From assembly GCA_021405325.1 (NCBI GenBank), contig QWII01000031.1, forward strand, positions 124,001 to 188,000: 64,000 nucleotides of DNA. The letters are read 5' to 3'. The notes under the pieces were generated by a model. That model was not told the origin of the DNA. It did not search any database and saw only the letters and a list, made by a program, of their open reading frames with translations. Positions 1-8,923 of the stretch are shown piece after piece. How positions within the stretch are numbered: the stretch's first letter is position 1; each line of letters opens with the position of its first letter. The position numbers and the translations under genes are program-made. Source of the stretch: Caldilinea sp. CFX5. Its GTDB lineage: Bacteria > Chloroflexota > Anaerolineae > Caldilineales > Caldilineaceae.

Positions 1-12
1 GTAAATAAACCG

Positions 13-86
13 GTAATCGTAGGTGCGGTTTGTAACCGCACTTGCTCCCTGGGAACCGTGCGGTTACAAACCGCACCTACGATTAC
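13..86. repeat. Perfect 29-bp inverted repeat (family 1)
   Basis: Arms at 13-41 and 58-86 are exact reverse complements around a 16-base loop. The arm core CGTAGGTGCGGTTTG recurs in a second inverted repeat at 46862-46951, so this is a dispersed palindromic family and not a one-off terminator. It lies just upstream of the first gene and inflates that gene's open frame at its 5' end. Confidence 0.9.
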
Positions 87-150
87 AACTCCCATCAACC
101 CCCGTTCTAAGGTGAGGCGATGCTTGTCACCTCAAGAGAGGAAGCGATTT

Positions 151-1395
151 ATGAATGACACCAAGGTAGCCGCCGTCCAGGCTTATTTACAAGAACAAGG
201 GTTGGATGGCTGGCTGCTCTACTCCTTTTGGCAGATCAACCCGATTGCGTTGGCGGTGGCTGGGTTGGCAAGCGGCGGCAGCCGCCGTTGGTTTCTCTGG
301 TTGCCGGCAGCGGGAAAACCGGTTTGGCTAGTCCATGCCATCGAAGTGCAGACGCCAGACCGTGCCGCACCGGCCATGCAGGGCCAAGTGCATCTCTATT
401 CCGGCTGGCGCGAGTTGAGCGAGAAGTTAAGCGCCATCGTGACCGGTCGCAATGGCAACAAGCCTCGGATTGCCATGGAATACAGCCCCAACAACGCCAT
501 CCCCTATGCCAGTTGGGTGGACGCCGGCGCCAAAGAATTAGTAGAACAAAGCACCGGCGCCGAGATCGTCAGCAGCGCTGATCTGGCCCAGTTGGCGTTG
601 GCGGTATTGAGCGAGGCGGACATGGCGGCGCACCGGACGGCGGCCCAACACTGTCTCGCCATCAAGGATGCCGCCTATGGGTTGATTGCCGACCGGCTGC
701 GGCACGGGCAGAGCATCACCGAGTATGCTGTCCAGGAATTTATTGTCGATCAGTTCAAAGCGCAGGGCATGGACCCCGCCTTTTCGCCTGCCGTCGCCAT
801 CAATCGCAACGCGGCCATTCCGCACTACCATGCCGATGCCAGGAGCCATAGCCCGATCCAGGTCGGTGACGTGGTGTTGATCGACCTGTGGACGCGCATG
901 GGCACCGACGCCAAAGGCTGTCTGGCCGACATCACGTGGACGGCCTACTGTGGCGCCGAAACGCCGGCCAAAGTGACGGAAGTGTTCAACGTGGTCGCCA
1001 ACGCGCGTGATGCGGCGGTGCAGTTTGTGCAAGCACGGCTTAGCGCTAATCAGCATGTTCACGGCTACGAAGTCGATGACGCCGCCCGCGCCGTGATCTT
1101 CGAGGCCGGCTATGGCGACTATATTCTCCATCGCACCGGCCATAGTTTGGGCTGGCTGACCCATTTCCTCGGCGTCAACATTGACAACCTGGAGACGCAG
1201 GATCAGCGCCAACTGCTGCCGGGGTTGATGTTTACGGTTGAGCCGGGCATCTATATTCCTGATTTTAATTTTGATGGCAGTCCGCAGCCCAAGGGGTTGG
1301 GTATTCGCAGTGAGATCAACTGCATTGTCCACCCAGGGCATGTGGAGGTGACAACGCTGCCGCTACAGACGGAAGTGAAAGCGCTACTGGCCTGA
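151..1395 (+). CDS. M24-family metallopeptidase (Xaa-Pro aminopeptidase/prolidase-like)
   Basis: A cytoplasmic 414-residue protein with a creatinase-type N-terminal domain and a C-terminal pita-bread catalytic domain. All five expected metal ligands are visible: Asp245 (LIDLW), Asp260 (ADITW), His331 (RTGHSLG), Glu364 (TVEPG) and Glu388 (RSEIN). Members usually bind two metal ions and cleave Xaa-Pro bonds; the exact substrate cannot be read from sequence. The frame stays open upstream to 58, but that part overlaps a palindrome. The ATG at 151 has a purine-rich Shine-Dalgarno (AGAGAGGAAG) and fits the family start. A GNAT gene follows after 28 bases, so co-transcription is likely. Confidence 0.9.
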   Translation: MNDTKVAAVQAYLQEQGLDGWLLYSFWQINPIALAVAGLASGGSRRWFLWLPAAGKPVWLVHAIEVQTPDRAAPAMQGQVHLYSGWRELSEKLSAIVTGRNGNKPRIAMEYSPNNAIPYASWVDAGAKELVEQSTGAEIVSSADLAQLALAVLSEADMAAHRTAAQHCLAIKDAAYGLIADRLRHGQSITEYAVQEFIVDQFKAQGMDPAFSPAVAINRNAAIPHYHADARSHSPIQVGDVVLIDLWTRMGTDAKGCLADITWTAYCGAETPAKVTEVFNVVANARDAAVQFVQARLSANQHVHGYEVDDAARAVIFEAGYGDYILHRTGHSLGWLTHFLGVNIDNLETQDQRQLLPGLMFTVEPGIYIPDFNFDGSPQPKGLGIRSEINCIVHPGHVEVTTLPLQTEVKALLA

Positions 1396-1423
1396 GTCAA
1401 CCGAGAAAAGAAAGTAAACGCTA

Positions 1424-2011
1424 ATGGCTACGAACGCAACGCCTCCACCCACGCCCCAACAACAACTACGCATGGTCTGGCCGCAACACCTGCTCGACCA
1501 GCCGCCTGCCATCAATGTACCACAAGGCTACCGCTTGCGCACCTATCGCCCCGGTGACGAACCCGCCTTTTATCAAGTCATGAGCCTGGCCGGCTTCGAG
1601 GGCTGGGATATGACCAAACTGCTGCCCTGGTTGCAGAAAGTGTTGCCCAACGGTTGGTTTTTGGCGGAGCATGAAGCCAGCCAACAACTAGTCGCCACGG
1701 CAATGGCGATTCACAATCCTAGTCACTACTACCCCTTCAGCGGCGAGTTGGGGTGGGTGGCGGCCCATCCCGACCATATGGGCCAGGGGTTAGGTGGCGT
1801 GGTGTGCGCAGCAGTGACCAAGCGGTTAATCAACGCCGGCTACACCGACATCTGTCTGCTGACTGATGATGAACGGCTACCGGCGATCAAAACGTATCTC
1901 AAGTTGGGTTATCGCCCACTGATTGTCACGCGTGATATGTCGGCGCGGTGGGAAGCCGTCTGCCAACAACTAAGCTGGCCCTTCACGCCAGCCGAATGGC
2001 GCAAGTTATAA
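1424..2011 (+). CDS. GNAT-family N-acetyltransferase
   Basis: A 195-residue protein with the GNAT fold. The acetyl-CoA pyrophosphate-binding motif A appears as VAAHPDHMGQGLGG around residues 106-120, followed by the helix and the K-Y-LKLGYRP element typical of motif B. The acceptor substrate is unknown. It lies 28 bases after the M24 peptidase on the same strand and is probably in its transcript. A perfect 25-bp palindrome follows the stop. Confidence 0.85.
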   Translation: MATNATPPPTPQQQLRMVWPQHLLDQPPAINVPQGYRLRTYRPGDEPAFYQVMSLAGFEGWDMTKLLPWLQKVLPNGWFLAEHEASQQLVATAMAIHNPSHYYPFSGELGWVAAHPDHMGQGLGGVVCAAVTKRLINAGYTDICLLTDDERLPAIKTYLKLGYRPLIVTRDMSARWEAVCQQLSWPFTPAEWRKL

Positions 2012-2026
2012 CAAGTTTCTTCACCT

Positions 2027-2083
2027 GCTTGTAGCCAGTCCGTGACTGGCGGTTCCAACGCCAGTCACGGACTGGCTACAAGC
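2027..2083. repeat. Perfect 25-bp palindrome (family 2), possible bidirectional terminator
   Basis: Arms 2027-2051 and 2059-2083 are exact complements with a 7-base loop. The arm reads GCTTGTAGCC then AGTCCGTGACTGGCG. It lies between the convergent GNAT and HD-GYP genes. Related palindromes occur near 12030, 18180, 41716, 53197, 56025 and 58341. There is no U-tract, so terminator activity is an inference from position. Confidence 0.85.
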
Positions 2084-2199
2084 GGGTTTGACAAGTCCAA
2101 ATGTGTAAGCTTCATTGTCAACGCCAGGTTTCGCCCTACCCATTTCGCCCGCAATATGTTTATTCAGGAATCGGCGTGTGGCAAGCGTCGATGAACGAC

Positions 2200-3210
2200 T
2201 TATAAACGCTCTGCAAAGTCGTGCAAGGGCAAGGTTTGGGCTTCAACAAGCGGCGGCTTGGCATACATAAAAAGGGCGACAAAGGTTTCCAGAATGGCCG
2301 GATCAAAATGACGACCACGCTGCTCCTGGAGCAAATCCATGGCTTGCTCATGGGATTGGGTCTCTTTGTAGGGCCGGCTGGAAACCAGGGCGTCATAGAC
2401 ATCGCAAATGGCAAAAATACGTGCCAGCAAGGGAATGTCATTCCCACTCAAACCGGCCGGGTAGCCGACGCCGTCCCAGCGTTCATGATGGTAGCGAATG
2501 ACCTCCAACGCTTCTTTAGGGATGCCGGGAATGCGCTGCGCCAGTTGGTAGCCCCGTTCGGCGTGAGCTTCCATAATGGCGCGTTCAATGGGGTCGAGCC
2601 GGTACGGCTTGAGTAAGATCGCATCAGGAACACAGAGTTTGCCCAAATCATGTAAATAGCCGCCCTGGCGCAAGGCATCTAATTGTTTGCCCGTAATCCC
2701 CATGGCGCGGCCCAGTCGTTCGGCCAGATAGACGACCCGCTGGGTATGGCCGGTTGTCTCCAGATCGCGTGCCTCCATTGCCAAACTCATCACCGCCAAG
2801 CTATTTTCCAAATTGCGTCTAGCCCTAATTTCCGTATAATTTTTCAACGTTGCATCGATCCAAACCAACAGCTTTTCCGGGCCGTCAGTTTTAGCATGGT
2901 AGCCTTGAATGGCTAAGGCATGGAGTAGTTGACGGGGCGGCGCCTGGATATAACCGGTATGCAGTAGAATTTGCACCTCCAGGTCAAAAGCGCGCACCTC
3001 ACGCACAACCTCTTCGCAAGCGAGATCCGGTAAGCAGTAATCCAGTAGCATTACATGAATTTCATGGCGTCGGCAAATATTCACGGCAATTCGACCCGTC
3101 GGTGCGGTTAAGATGTTATACCCTTCACGTTTTAAGAGTTCCAGCGTCGCGTCCAGGAGAGCAGCATCGTCATCGACGACCAGAATGGTAAAGTCGCTTG
3201 GTGTCCACAT
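2200..3210 (-). CDS. Response regulator with HD-GYP domain (putative c-di-GMP phosphodiesterase)
   Basis: A 336-residue two-domain regulator. Residues 7-120 are a receiver domain with the acidic cluster at 13-15, phospho-acceptor Asp57 and the conserved Lys107. Residues 140-310 are an HD-GYP domain with HDLGK at 187-191, HHERWDGVGYP at 241-251 and DVYDA at 270-274. HD-GYP enzymes hydrolyse cyclic di-GMP, so the protein probably links a sensor kinase to second-messenger turnover. No kinase gene is adjacent. It is transcribed divergently from the SDR gene. The shared 160-base gap carries an inverted repeat at 3260-3289 that could be an operator. Confidence 0.92.
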   Translation of the reverse strand: MWTPSDFTILVVDDDAALLDATLELLKREGYNILTAPTGRIAVNICRRHEIHVMLLDYCLPDLACEEVVREVRAFDLEVQILLHTGYIQAPPRQLLHALAIQGYHAKTDGPEKLLVWIDATLKNYTEIRARRNLENSLAVMSLAMEARDLETTGHTQRVVYLAERLGRAMGITGKQLDALRQGGYLHDLGKLCVPDAILLKPYRLDPIERAIMEAHAERGYQLAQRIPGIPKEALEVIRYHHERWDGVGYPAGLSGNDIPLLARIFAICDVYDALVSSRPYKETQSHEQAMDLLQEQRGRHFDPAILETFVALFMYAKPPLVEAQTLPLHDFAERL

Positions 3211-3259
3211 AACGTACCTATCACTATCGCTGTTTGAAAAGATCGATCACGGTAACATA

Positions 3260-3289
3260 TACTATTGCTAGTGTGCATCAGCAATAGTA
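3260..3289. promoter_or_regulatory. Operator-like inverted repeat between divergent genes
   Basis: Ten-base arms TACTATTGCT (3260-3269) and AGCAATAGTA (3280-3289) are exact complements around a 10-base spacer. The element sits in the divergent region of the HD-GYP and SDR genes. A TATAAT hexamer lies at 3320-3325 on the plus strand, but no good -35 is placed 17 bases before it. Binding by a regulator is inferred. Confidence 0.45.
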
Positions 3290-3373
3290 ACGGAATGCCC
3301 TATTACCTTGTTTCGTAAGTATAATGTAAGTTGACCTAATTAAAACAATTTACTGATCAAATGTGGAGCAATT

Positions 3374-4102
3374 ATGACGCAAGCCCTTCAGAACAAAGTG
3401 ATCATCATTACCGGCGCCAGCTCCGGGATTGGGGCGGCTACGGCACGCGCCTTAGCGCCACTCGGTTGCAAGCTCGCATTGGCGGCGCGTTCTGCCGAAA
3501 AACTGGCGGCAATGGTGAACGAGTTAGGCCCCGATACGCTGGCGATTCCGACCGATGTTACCGTCGGCGCAGAGGTTGTACAGATGGTGGAAAAATGTGT
3601 GGCGCATTTTGGGCGCGTGGATGTTCTCTTTGCCAACGCCGGCATCTACATCCCCGGTCAGGTAGCAGAAGGCAACCCGGATGAGTGGGCGCATTTAATG
3701 AATGTCAATGTCGATGGCGTCTTCCGCTGCGTCCATGCTGTGCTACCGTACATGTTAGCACAGAAAGCCGGCGATATCCTGGTGACCAGCTCCATCTCCG
3801 GCTTTATCGACATTCACTGGGAGCCGATCTACAGCGCATCCAAACATGCCATTCAAGGCTTTGTCCATACGCTACGGCGACAGGTGGCGGGGTCAGGGCT
3901 GCGCGTCGGCGCCATCGCCCCTGGCCGCACAGCCAATGAACTGTGGGGCGTCAACAGCAAAGGGGAGATTGATCGTCGTGTCGCTGAGCATACCAGCCTA
4001 CGGTCGGAAGATGTGGCGGAAGCGGTGATCTTTATGCTTTCACGCCCGCCCCATGTCACGATTCGCGATCTGGTGATGCTGCCGCAGAATCAGGATCTTT
4101 AG
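3374..4102 (+). CDS. Short-chain dehydrogenase/reductase (SDR)
   Basis: A classical 242-residue SDR. The Rossmann cofactor motif TGASSGIG is at 13-20, NAG at 88-90, catalytic Ser at 139-140, and the Tyr153-x3-Lys157 pair (YSASK) completes the active site. These proteins oxidise alcohols or reduce carbonyls with NAD(P)(H). An arginine-free ...AARSAE stretch after beta-2 does not decide between NAD and NADP, and the substrate is unknown. The ATG at 3374 follows GTGGAGCAATT, a plausible ribosome site. It ends next to a perfect 42-bp palindrome shared with the convergent MocA-like gene. Confidence 0.92.
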   Translation: MTQALQNKVIIITGASSGIGAATARALAPLGCKLALAARSAEKLAAMVNELGPDTLAIPTDVTVGAEVVQMVEKCVAHFGRVDVLFANAGIYIPGQVAEGNPDEWAHLMNVNVDGVFRCVHAVLPYMLAQKAGDILVTSSISGFIDIHWEPIYSASKHAIQGFVHTLRRQVAGSGLRVGAIAPGRTANELWGVNSKGEIDRRVAEHTSLRSEDVAEAVIFMLSRPPHVTIRDLVMLPQNQDL

Positions 4103-4112
4103 CGTATCTTCT

Positions 4113-4154
4113 CAAGTCATAACCGCGGCGTGCGCACGCCGCGGTTATGACTTG
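4113..4154. terminator. Perfect 42-bp palindrome between convergent genes
   Basis: Arms 4113-4133 and 4134-4154 are exact complements with no loop beyond the central bases. The core is GC-rich (CCGCGGCGTGC) and the ends are A/T-rich. It sits between the stops of the SDR and the MocA-like gene, so a bidirectional terminator is the simplest role. It lacks a T-run. Confidence 0.6.
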
Positions 4155-4157
4155 ATG

Positions 4158-4787
4158 TTAGGCAGTTGGTAAATCCTCCGGCCTATCAATATCGCGCAGC
4201 CACTGGGCCTCCGCAGCAAGGGTGACCAATTCAGCCCGGTGGCGTTGCAATAAAGGTCGCGCGCCTGTGTCACCCTCCAATGCCAGCAATTCCGGCCATA
4301 GTTCGCAATCAAAGAGCGCCGGCGCCCCGCGCGGTTGCCCGTCAACCGTCGGCGCGACTAAGCGCTCCCCATGCTGCCAGGTGGTAATCAACTCATTCAA
4401 TAAAACAACCGGCACAAACGGTTGATCAGTCGGCAGAAAGAGCGCGGCTTGACAGTTGGGTGGCAACGCCATGACAGCGGCGCGCACGCTGCTGGCCTGG
4501 CCCGTCGCCCAAGCGGCATTATGAACCAGGCGTAGGCGGTCGCCGGCCACTTCCAGGATGGGCGCCAGGGTCACGGTCACTGCCGGGGCATAGGCCCCGG
4601 TAACAACCAGTACGCCGCCGGCAATCGTTGCCAGCGCGGTTTGGGTGGCGCGCACCACCATCGGCGCACCATCGACCACTTCCAACTGTTTAGCCCGCCC
4701 CATACGGCTGCTGCGACCGGCAGCCAGCACAACCACGGTAACATTCTCTGCCCTACGTTCCACGATGGACTGCTCTTTCATTAACAA
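4158..4787 (-). CDS. MobA/MocA-like nucleotidyltransferase
   Basis: A 209-residue NTP-transferase of the MobA-like family. The signature LAAGRSSRMG is at 21-30 with Lys33 behind it. PTDQP (metal and nucleotide contact), QPRGAPALF, GDTGARPLL and a terminal DIDRPEDL complete the set seen in molybdenum cofactor cytidylyltransferase (MocA) and in related CTP/GTP transferases. The match is closest to MocA-type proteins that load CMP onto molybdopterin, but no molybdoenzyme genes are nearby, so the substrate stays open. Translation may start at the first or third codon (ATG at 4787 or 4781). Confidence 0.82.
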   Translation of the reverse strand: MLMKEQSIVERRAENVTVVVLAAGRSSRMGRAKQLEVVDGAPMVVRATQTALATIAGGVLVVTGAYAPAVTVTLAPILEVAGDRLRLVHNAAWATGQASSVRAAVMALPPNCQAALFLPTDQPFVPVVLLNELITTWQHGERLVAPTVDGQPRGAPALFDCELWPELLALEGDTGARPLLQRHRAELVTLAAEAQWLRDIDRPEDLPTA

Positions 4788-4917
4788 CCCCTATAGCCCT
4801 GTCATTCTTTGCATTTTCCGATGATGGTTGTAAGATTAACATGACAGATCACGCTGTCCAAAACCGGTACACCAGCCGGTATCATTGTTTTACCAATGTG
4901 CAACTTGACCAGAAGCG

Positions 4918-6129
4918 ATGGCTTTCATGCGCTATCTTTTTGTTTCCGCTCAAATTCCCGGCCACTTAGATTGGGGCGGCTACCTACCGACGGCGATTCA
5001 GTTACAACGGCGTGGCCACACCGTGCTGTGGGCCACCGGCCAGGCGATGGCGCCCCTCCTGACGCGCGCCGGCATTCCCGGTCACTTCCTGGCCGAAACC
5101 GGTTGGCGCTGGCCGCCGCCGCCACCCTTACAACCCTCTCCTGGCGCCGATCCGGAGGTCATTCGCCAACAACGGGCGTTACGGGCGCTCGACCAGTGGT
5201 TGGAGGAAGAGCGGGTTGCCCAGGCCACTACTGCGCTGGTTGAACGCGGCCGCACCTTTCGTCCCGATGTCGTCATCAGCGAAGTTTTCCTGAGCGCGGG
5301 TGGGTTGGCGGCGGAGGTGTTGGGTTGTCCTTTTATCGTGGCCGGCTGGCCGGCAATGCCACCCAAAGCCGGCGGCAATGAAGCCATTGTGGCTGCGGCG
5401 CGCCAGCGTCTACAACGCCTCTGTGATCGCTTTGGCGTCACCGGGGTCAACTGGACAAAAAGCGGCCCGCCGGCCCAGGAGTCGCCGTTGCGGCATATCA
5501 CCTACTGGAGTCCCCGCTGGTATGAGGATGTCCCGTTGCTACCGCAGACCCGTCATGTTGGCGGCGTGGCAACGCCGGCGCCCACCACAACGCCCTCTTG
5601 GACCGATGAGCAACCAGCCGTCTTTATCACCCTTGGCACTAGCTTCGGTCAGGATGCCAACTTTTTTATCTTAGCAGCGCGCGCCGCTGAGGAGATGGGT
5701 TGTCTACCGCTTTTGGCGCTTGGCGGTCAATTCAAAGCGGAACAGGAAACGGCTTTGCGGCAACAACTGCCGCCGACAGCCATTGTCGAGCAGCGGGTTG
5801 ATCTCAATGCCGTGCTGCCCCATGTCGCGGCGGCCATTCATGCCGGTGGCGCCGGCGTGACCCATGCCTTGGTGACACACGCCGTGCCCCAGATCATTGT
5901 CCCCCATGCCGCCGATCAGATCCATCAGGCCCAGGGGGTGGTGCGTAGTGGCGTTGGCTTTCATCTGCCGGCGCAGCAGGCAACGGTTGATGCGCTGGTC
6001 GATGGGTTAGCCGAACTGTTGCCCGACCTCTCGCCTTTGCGGGTCGCAGCTCAGGAGTTGCAGGATGAATTTGCCCAGCTTGGCGGCGTGGCAACGGCGG
6101 CGGATTTGGTGGAGCAGGTGACGCGGTAG
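4918..6129 (+). CDS. Glycosyltransferase, MGT/UGT type (GT1, GT-B fold)
   Basis: A 403-residue soluble GT-B protein. The N-terminal half has the acceptor-domain pattern of macrolide/erythromycin-type transferases (VSAQIPGHLDW, LPTAIQLQRRGHTVLWAT). The C-terminal half has the nucleotide-sugar motif AIHAGGAGVTHALVTHAVPQ and a downstream Asp-Gln pair (AADQIHQA), as in UDP-sugar-dependent GT1 enzymes. It probably glycosylates a small molecule or lipid; acceptor and sugar are unknown. The start may be at 4918 or at the in-frame ATG at 4927. It precedes xpt by 44 bases, a spacer filled with octamer repeats. Confidence 0.88.
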   Translation: MAFMRYLFVSAQIPGHLDWGGYLPTAIQLQRRGHTVLWATGQAMAPLLTRAGIPGHFLAETGWRWPPPPPLQPSPGADPEVIRQQRALRALDQWLEEERVAQATTALVERGRTFRPDVVISEVFLSAGGLAAEVLGCPFIVAGWPAMPPKAGGNEAIVAAARQRLQRLCDRFGVTGVNWTKSGPPAQESPLRHITYWSPRWYEDVPLLPQTRHVGGVATPAPTTTPSWTDEQPAVFITLGTSFGQDANFFILAARAAEEMGCLPLLALGGQFKAEQETALRQQLPPTAIVEQRVDLNAVLPHVAAAIHAGGAGVTHALVTHAVPQIIVPHAADQIHQAQGVVRSGVGFHLPAQQATVDALVDGLAELLPDLSPLRVAAQELQDEFAQLGGVATAADLVEQVTR

Positions 6130-6133
6130 GGTG

Positions 6134-6157
6134 GAAGACAAGAAGACTAGAAGACAA
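6134..6157. repeat. Octamer tandem repeat GAAGACAA x3
   Basis: Three consecutive 8-base units, GAAGACAA, GAAGACTA and GAAGACAA, fill the spacer before xpt. Similar octamers are found near 10070, 14400, 15620, 40165 and 49020-49180. Confidence 0.8.
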
Positions 6158-6173
6158 GAGGGGGAAAGAGGTT

Positions 6174-6761
6174 GTGAAGGAGTTAGTGGAGCGGATCAGA
6201 CATGAAGGGCGGAATTTGGGGCGGGGGATTTTGAAGGTGGATGGCTTTATTAACCACCAGTTAGATCCCGACTTGACGCTGGCGATGGGGCAGGAGTTTG
6301 TGCGGCGCTTTGCCGCAGCGGGAGTGACGAACATCACCAAGATTGTGACGGCAGAGGTGAGCGGGATTGCGCCGGCGTTGACCACGGCCTTGGCTCTCCA
6401 TGTGCCGGTTGTCTACGCACGCAAAAGCCGGCCGGTCACCATGCCAACCGGTTATTACAGTGCCAAGGCGCCCAGTCACACCAAAGGGGGAATTGTCGAG
6501 TTGATCATCTCGCCGGAATACTTGTTACCGAGTGATCGGGTCTTGTTGATCGATGATTTTCTCGCCACCGGCCTGACTATTGGGGCGCTGGCTGATGTGA
6601 TTCAACAATGTGGCGCAACCCTCTGCGGGATCGGCTGTTTGATCGAAAAACGCTTTGAAGGGGGGCGGGCGCATCTGCAAGAGCGCGGCGTCCCCATTGT
6701 CACCCTGGCCGTGATCGAGTCGATGGAACAGGATCAAATCACCGTAAGTGAAAGCGAATAA
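6174..6761 (+). CDS. xpt: Xanthine phosphoribosyltransferase
   Basis: A 195-residue purine salvage enzyme that converts xanthine and PRPP to XMP. The Xpt-specific N-terminus KVDGFINHQLDP is at 21-32 and the PRPP loop VLLIDDFLATG at 123-133. YARKSRP and GYYSAK match the base-binding side of the family. Length agrees with Bacillus Xpt (about 194). It starts with GTG at 6174 behind a clear ribosome site (GGGGGAAAGAG). No purine riboswitch is visible upstream. A short palindrome follows at 6766. Confidence 0.95.
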   Translation: MKELVERIRHEGRNLGRGILKVDGFINHQLDPDLTLAMGQEFVRRFAAAGVTNITKIVTAEVSGIAPALTTALALHVPVVYARKSRPVTMPTGYYSAKAPSHTKGGIVELIISPEYLLPSDRVLLIDDFLATGLTIGALADVIQQCGATLCGIGCLIEKRFEGGRAHLQERGVPIVTLAVIESMEQDQITVSESE

Positions 6762-6765
6762 GCAA

Positions 6766-6790
6766 ACCCGTAGGGGCGGCCCCTACGGGT
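6766..6790. terminator. 12-bp palindrome between convergent genes (family 7)
   Basis: ACCCGTAGGGGC at 6766-6777 is complementary to 6779-6790. It lies between the xpt stop and the stop of the SH3-repeat gene. The same CGTAGGGGC core forms the longer palindrome at 23881-23934. There is no U-tract, so terminator function is inferred from position. Confidence 0.55.
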
Positions 6791-6799
6791 ATTGATACG

Positions 6800-8284
6800 C
6801 TACGGCGTTACTACCGGGATGGACTCCAGATTGGCGCTCAATGACACGGTGGTAACCAAAACCCAGACAGTTTGATTCTGGTAATCCACTTGCAGCCATT
6901 CATTGTTGGCGCTCCGTCCACGCACGGTCAAGACCGTATCATAAGGAACGAGACTAACGGCATCCAGGTTGCGGTCAGGCTGCAACCGGGCATTAGCGCC
7001 GCCGAGGCTGTTGACCGAGGCGGTGGCCGTTTGTCCGGTTCCTCCGGTCGGCGGGCTTGGTACGCTCGTGGTGATAGCCGGGGTTGTCGTCACCGGCGTC
7101 GTTGGGGTGATCGGTGCGGTGGTAGCGGGCGGCGTCACCGGCGTGCTGCGGATGTCGATATATTGGGCAAAGACCCAAGCCTCGGTATTATCGGCCAGGC
7201 GAATTTGCAACCACTGACTATCGGCGCTCCGCCCAGTGATCGTCACGACATCGCCGCCGACCAACAAGGAGACGGCCTCCCCGGTGGTAGTCGGCACGGA
7301 GCGGGCGTTGAGGCCAGCCGTAATATTGACGGTGCCGGTGATCACAAGCGCAACCGTCGGTGTGGTCGGCTGCGTGACAAGCGGCGGTGTCAGCGGCTGG
7401 GTGACGGTTGGTAGTTGGGTGGTCGTCACGCCAGGGGTACTCTCAACCGGCGTCGTAGCGGTCAGCGTTCCGCCGGCCCTTGGCGCCGTATCAACAAGGC
7501 CGGCCACCGTCCCGGAGACAGCAGCCGAAGCATCGAGCGGCGGCAGACCTAAAGCAGCCCGGCGTTCGTTGACGACATCCAAGGGCATTAGTTCGGAGCG
7601 AATTTGGACAAGGGTAGGATCAGAAGAGATCCAAAGTAGTTCCTTGGTTTCCAGCGCAACCTGCATCCAGCCATCATCACGCTGTTCGGGGCTGTAAAAT
7701 TCCTGGCCCACGGGCAGCACTTGCGCGACTTCGCCGGCGGGGCTTGGTTCACGACGCCCATTGAGGCCGCCGGCAGCCGTGATGCGCACAATCACCTGTT
7801 CGACTTTCGGCGGCTCCGGGGTGGCGGTCGGCTCAGGGGTTGGGGTGTTGGTGGGCGGCATGGTGGCGGTGGCCGTCGGTTCAGGCGTCGGCGGTACAGC
7901 CGCCAGCGCGGTAGCCGTCGCATCGGCGCCGGGATCGGCCACGGCCACCGCGGCTGCGGTGGGAGTAGCGGCTCCGGTTAGCGAATCCGGGAATGAATTG
8001 GCCAGATTGGTCATGCCTAAAGCGCCCAGGCCAATCCAAACGCCATAGGCAAAGACTGCCACCAGGGCAACGCCAACCAGCGACGGCAAGACCCAACTGC
8101 CACGGCGCGGCGCCTGTCGCTCATAGTCCACCGGTTGCCAGCCCGCTTCGGCGGCGCGGCTTCGTTGCAACTGCCATTGCGCCATCTGCGTTTGTTCGGC
8201 TTCCTGTAATTTCCATTGGTCAAGCGTTTCGCCTGTATCTTCCAAGCGCCAGTTATCCGCCGTATTTTGTTCGCTCATCGTCAT
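6800..8284 (-). CDS. Membrane-anchored protein with three SH3-like repeats
   Basis: A 494-residue protein with a soluble N-terminus (1-62), one membrane segment at about 65-87, a Pro/Thr-rich linker (130-160), and three bacterial SH3-like modules at about 163-228, 317-378 and 423-482 (LNGRREPS, LNARSVPT, ANARLQPD each opening a module). Ser/Thr/Pro linkers at 275-312 and 380-420 separate them. It is probably N-in with the repeats outside, perhaps binding cell-envelope polymers. The cytoplasmic tail has three W-[RKQ]-L motifs (NWRLE, QWKLQ, QWQLQ). Its 5' end overlaps the preceding membrane-protein gene by 32 bases, which implies one transcript. Confidence 0.8.
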   Translation of the reverse strand: MTMSEQNTADNWRLEDTGETLDQWKLQEAEQTQMAQWQLQRSRAAEAGWQPVDYERQAPRRGSWVLPSLVGVALVAVFAYGVWIGLGALGMTNLANSFPDSLTGAATPTAAAVAVADPGADATATALAAVPPTPEPTATATMPPTNTPTPEPTATPEPPKVEQVIVRITAAGGLNGRREPSPAGEVAQVLPVGQEFYSPEQRDDGWMQVALETKELLWISSDPTLVQIRSELMPLDVVNERRAALGLPPLDASAAVSGTVAGLVDTAPRAGGTLTATTPVESTPGVTTTQLPTVTQPLTPPLVTQPTTPTVALVITGTVNITAGLNARSVPTTTGEAVSLLVGGDVVTITGRSADSQWLQIRLADNTEAWVFAQYIDIRSTPVTPPATTAPITPTTPVTTTPAITTSVPSPPTGGTGQTATASVNSLGGANARLQPDRNLDAVSLVPYDTVLTVRGRSANNEWLQVDYQNQTVWVLVTTVSLSANLESIPVVTP

Positions 8285-8618
8285 CCCTTTCTTCTAGCGG
8301 TGTATCCCAACCGTTGCGTGCGCCGGCAATGCCATAGGCGACTGTTTGCACAGCAAACAACACAGCCAGCGCGCTCCAGGCCACGGTCTCCCACCAGGGG
8401 GCCTGCGGCGTCGCCAACACACCATTGACCGCAATGCCGATACAGAAGATCTCCATACTTACACAGAGCGGAATGAGCATGCGCGGCAAACTAAAGAGGC
8501 GGCGCCAGGACAGTTTATTGGCGCTGCGATACCAATTCATATAACTCAACGTAGCAAGTACGCCGGCAATCCCGATGATCCAGAGAGCATCGATGATGAT
8601 TTCTTGCAGTGAGAACAT
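8253..8618 (-). CDS. Hypothetical small membrane protein
   Basis: A 121-residue protein not recognised by family. It has three probable membrane helices (about 10-27, 45-66 and 75-98) and a charged tail ending in EERDDDERTKYGG. It is translated just before, and overlaps, the SH3-repeat gene, so the two are probably coupled and may act together at the membrane. Confidence 0.7.
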   Translation of the reverse strand: MFSLQEIIIDALWIIGIAGVLATLSYMNWYRSANKLSWRRLFSLPRMLIPLCVSMEIFCIGIAVNGVLATPQAPWWETVAWSALAVLFAVQTVAYGIAGARNGWDTPLEERDDDERTKYGG

Positions 8619-8683
8619 GTCCAGGACCTATCAACTTAAAAACTTAGCCGCCAGCATAGTTGACTGCAAACGGTCTGCCTGAT

Positions 8684-8712
8684 AGTATACACGCAACCTG
8701 AAATCATGAAAA
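8684..8712 (-). promoter_or_regulatory. Candidate sigma-70-like promoter for the membrane/SH3 pair
   Basis: Read on the minus strand, TTTTCA (8712-8707) is followed after 17 bases by TATACT (8689-8684). It lies 66 bases upstream of the membrane-protein start. The -35 matches only four of six consensus bases. Confidence 0.45.
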
Positions 8713-8923
8713 TATTTGACTCTACGGGGAATTGCTTATGGCAAATTTGTTGCATTTTTTCAAAAAAAGCAAGCAATATTTTCAATTAAACAACATTCAT
8801 AGCCGATGACCACAACGACCATTTTTGCCACTGCGCCAATAGCGTTAGCTACCGCTTTGCAATATTTAACGGCTGAATTAGCCAATAGGTGCACCAATTT
8901 GTTCAGGAACAAGCCAGCCGTTC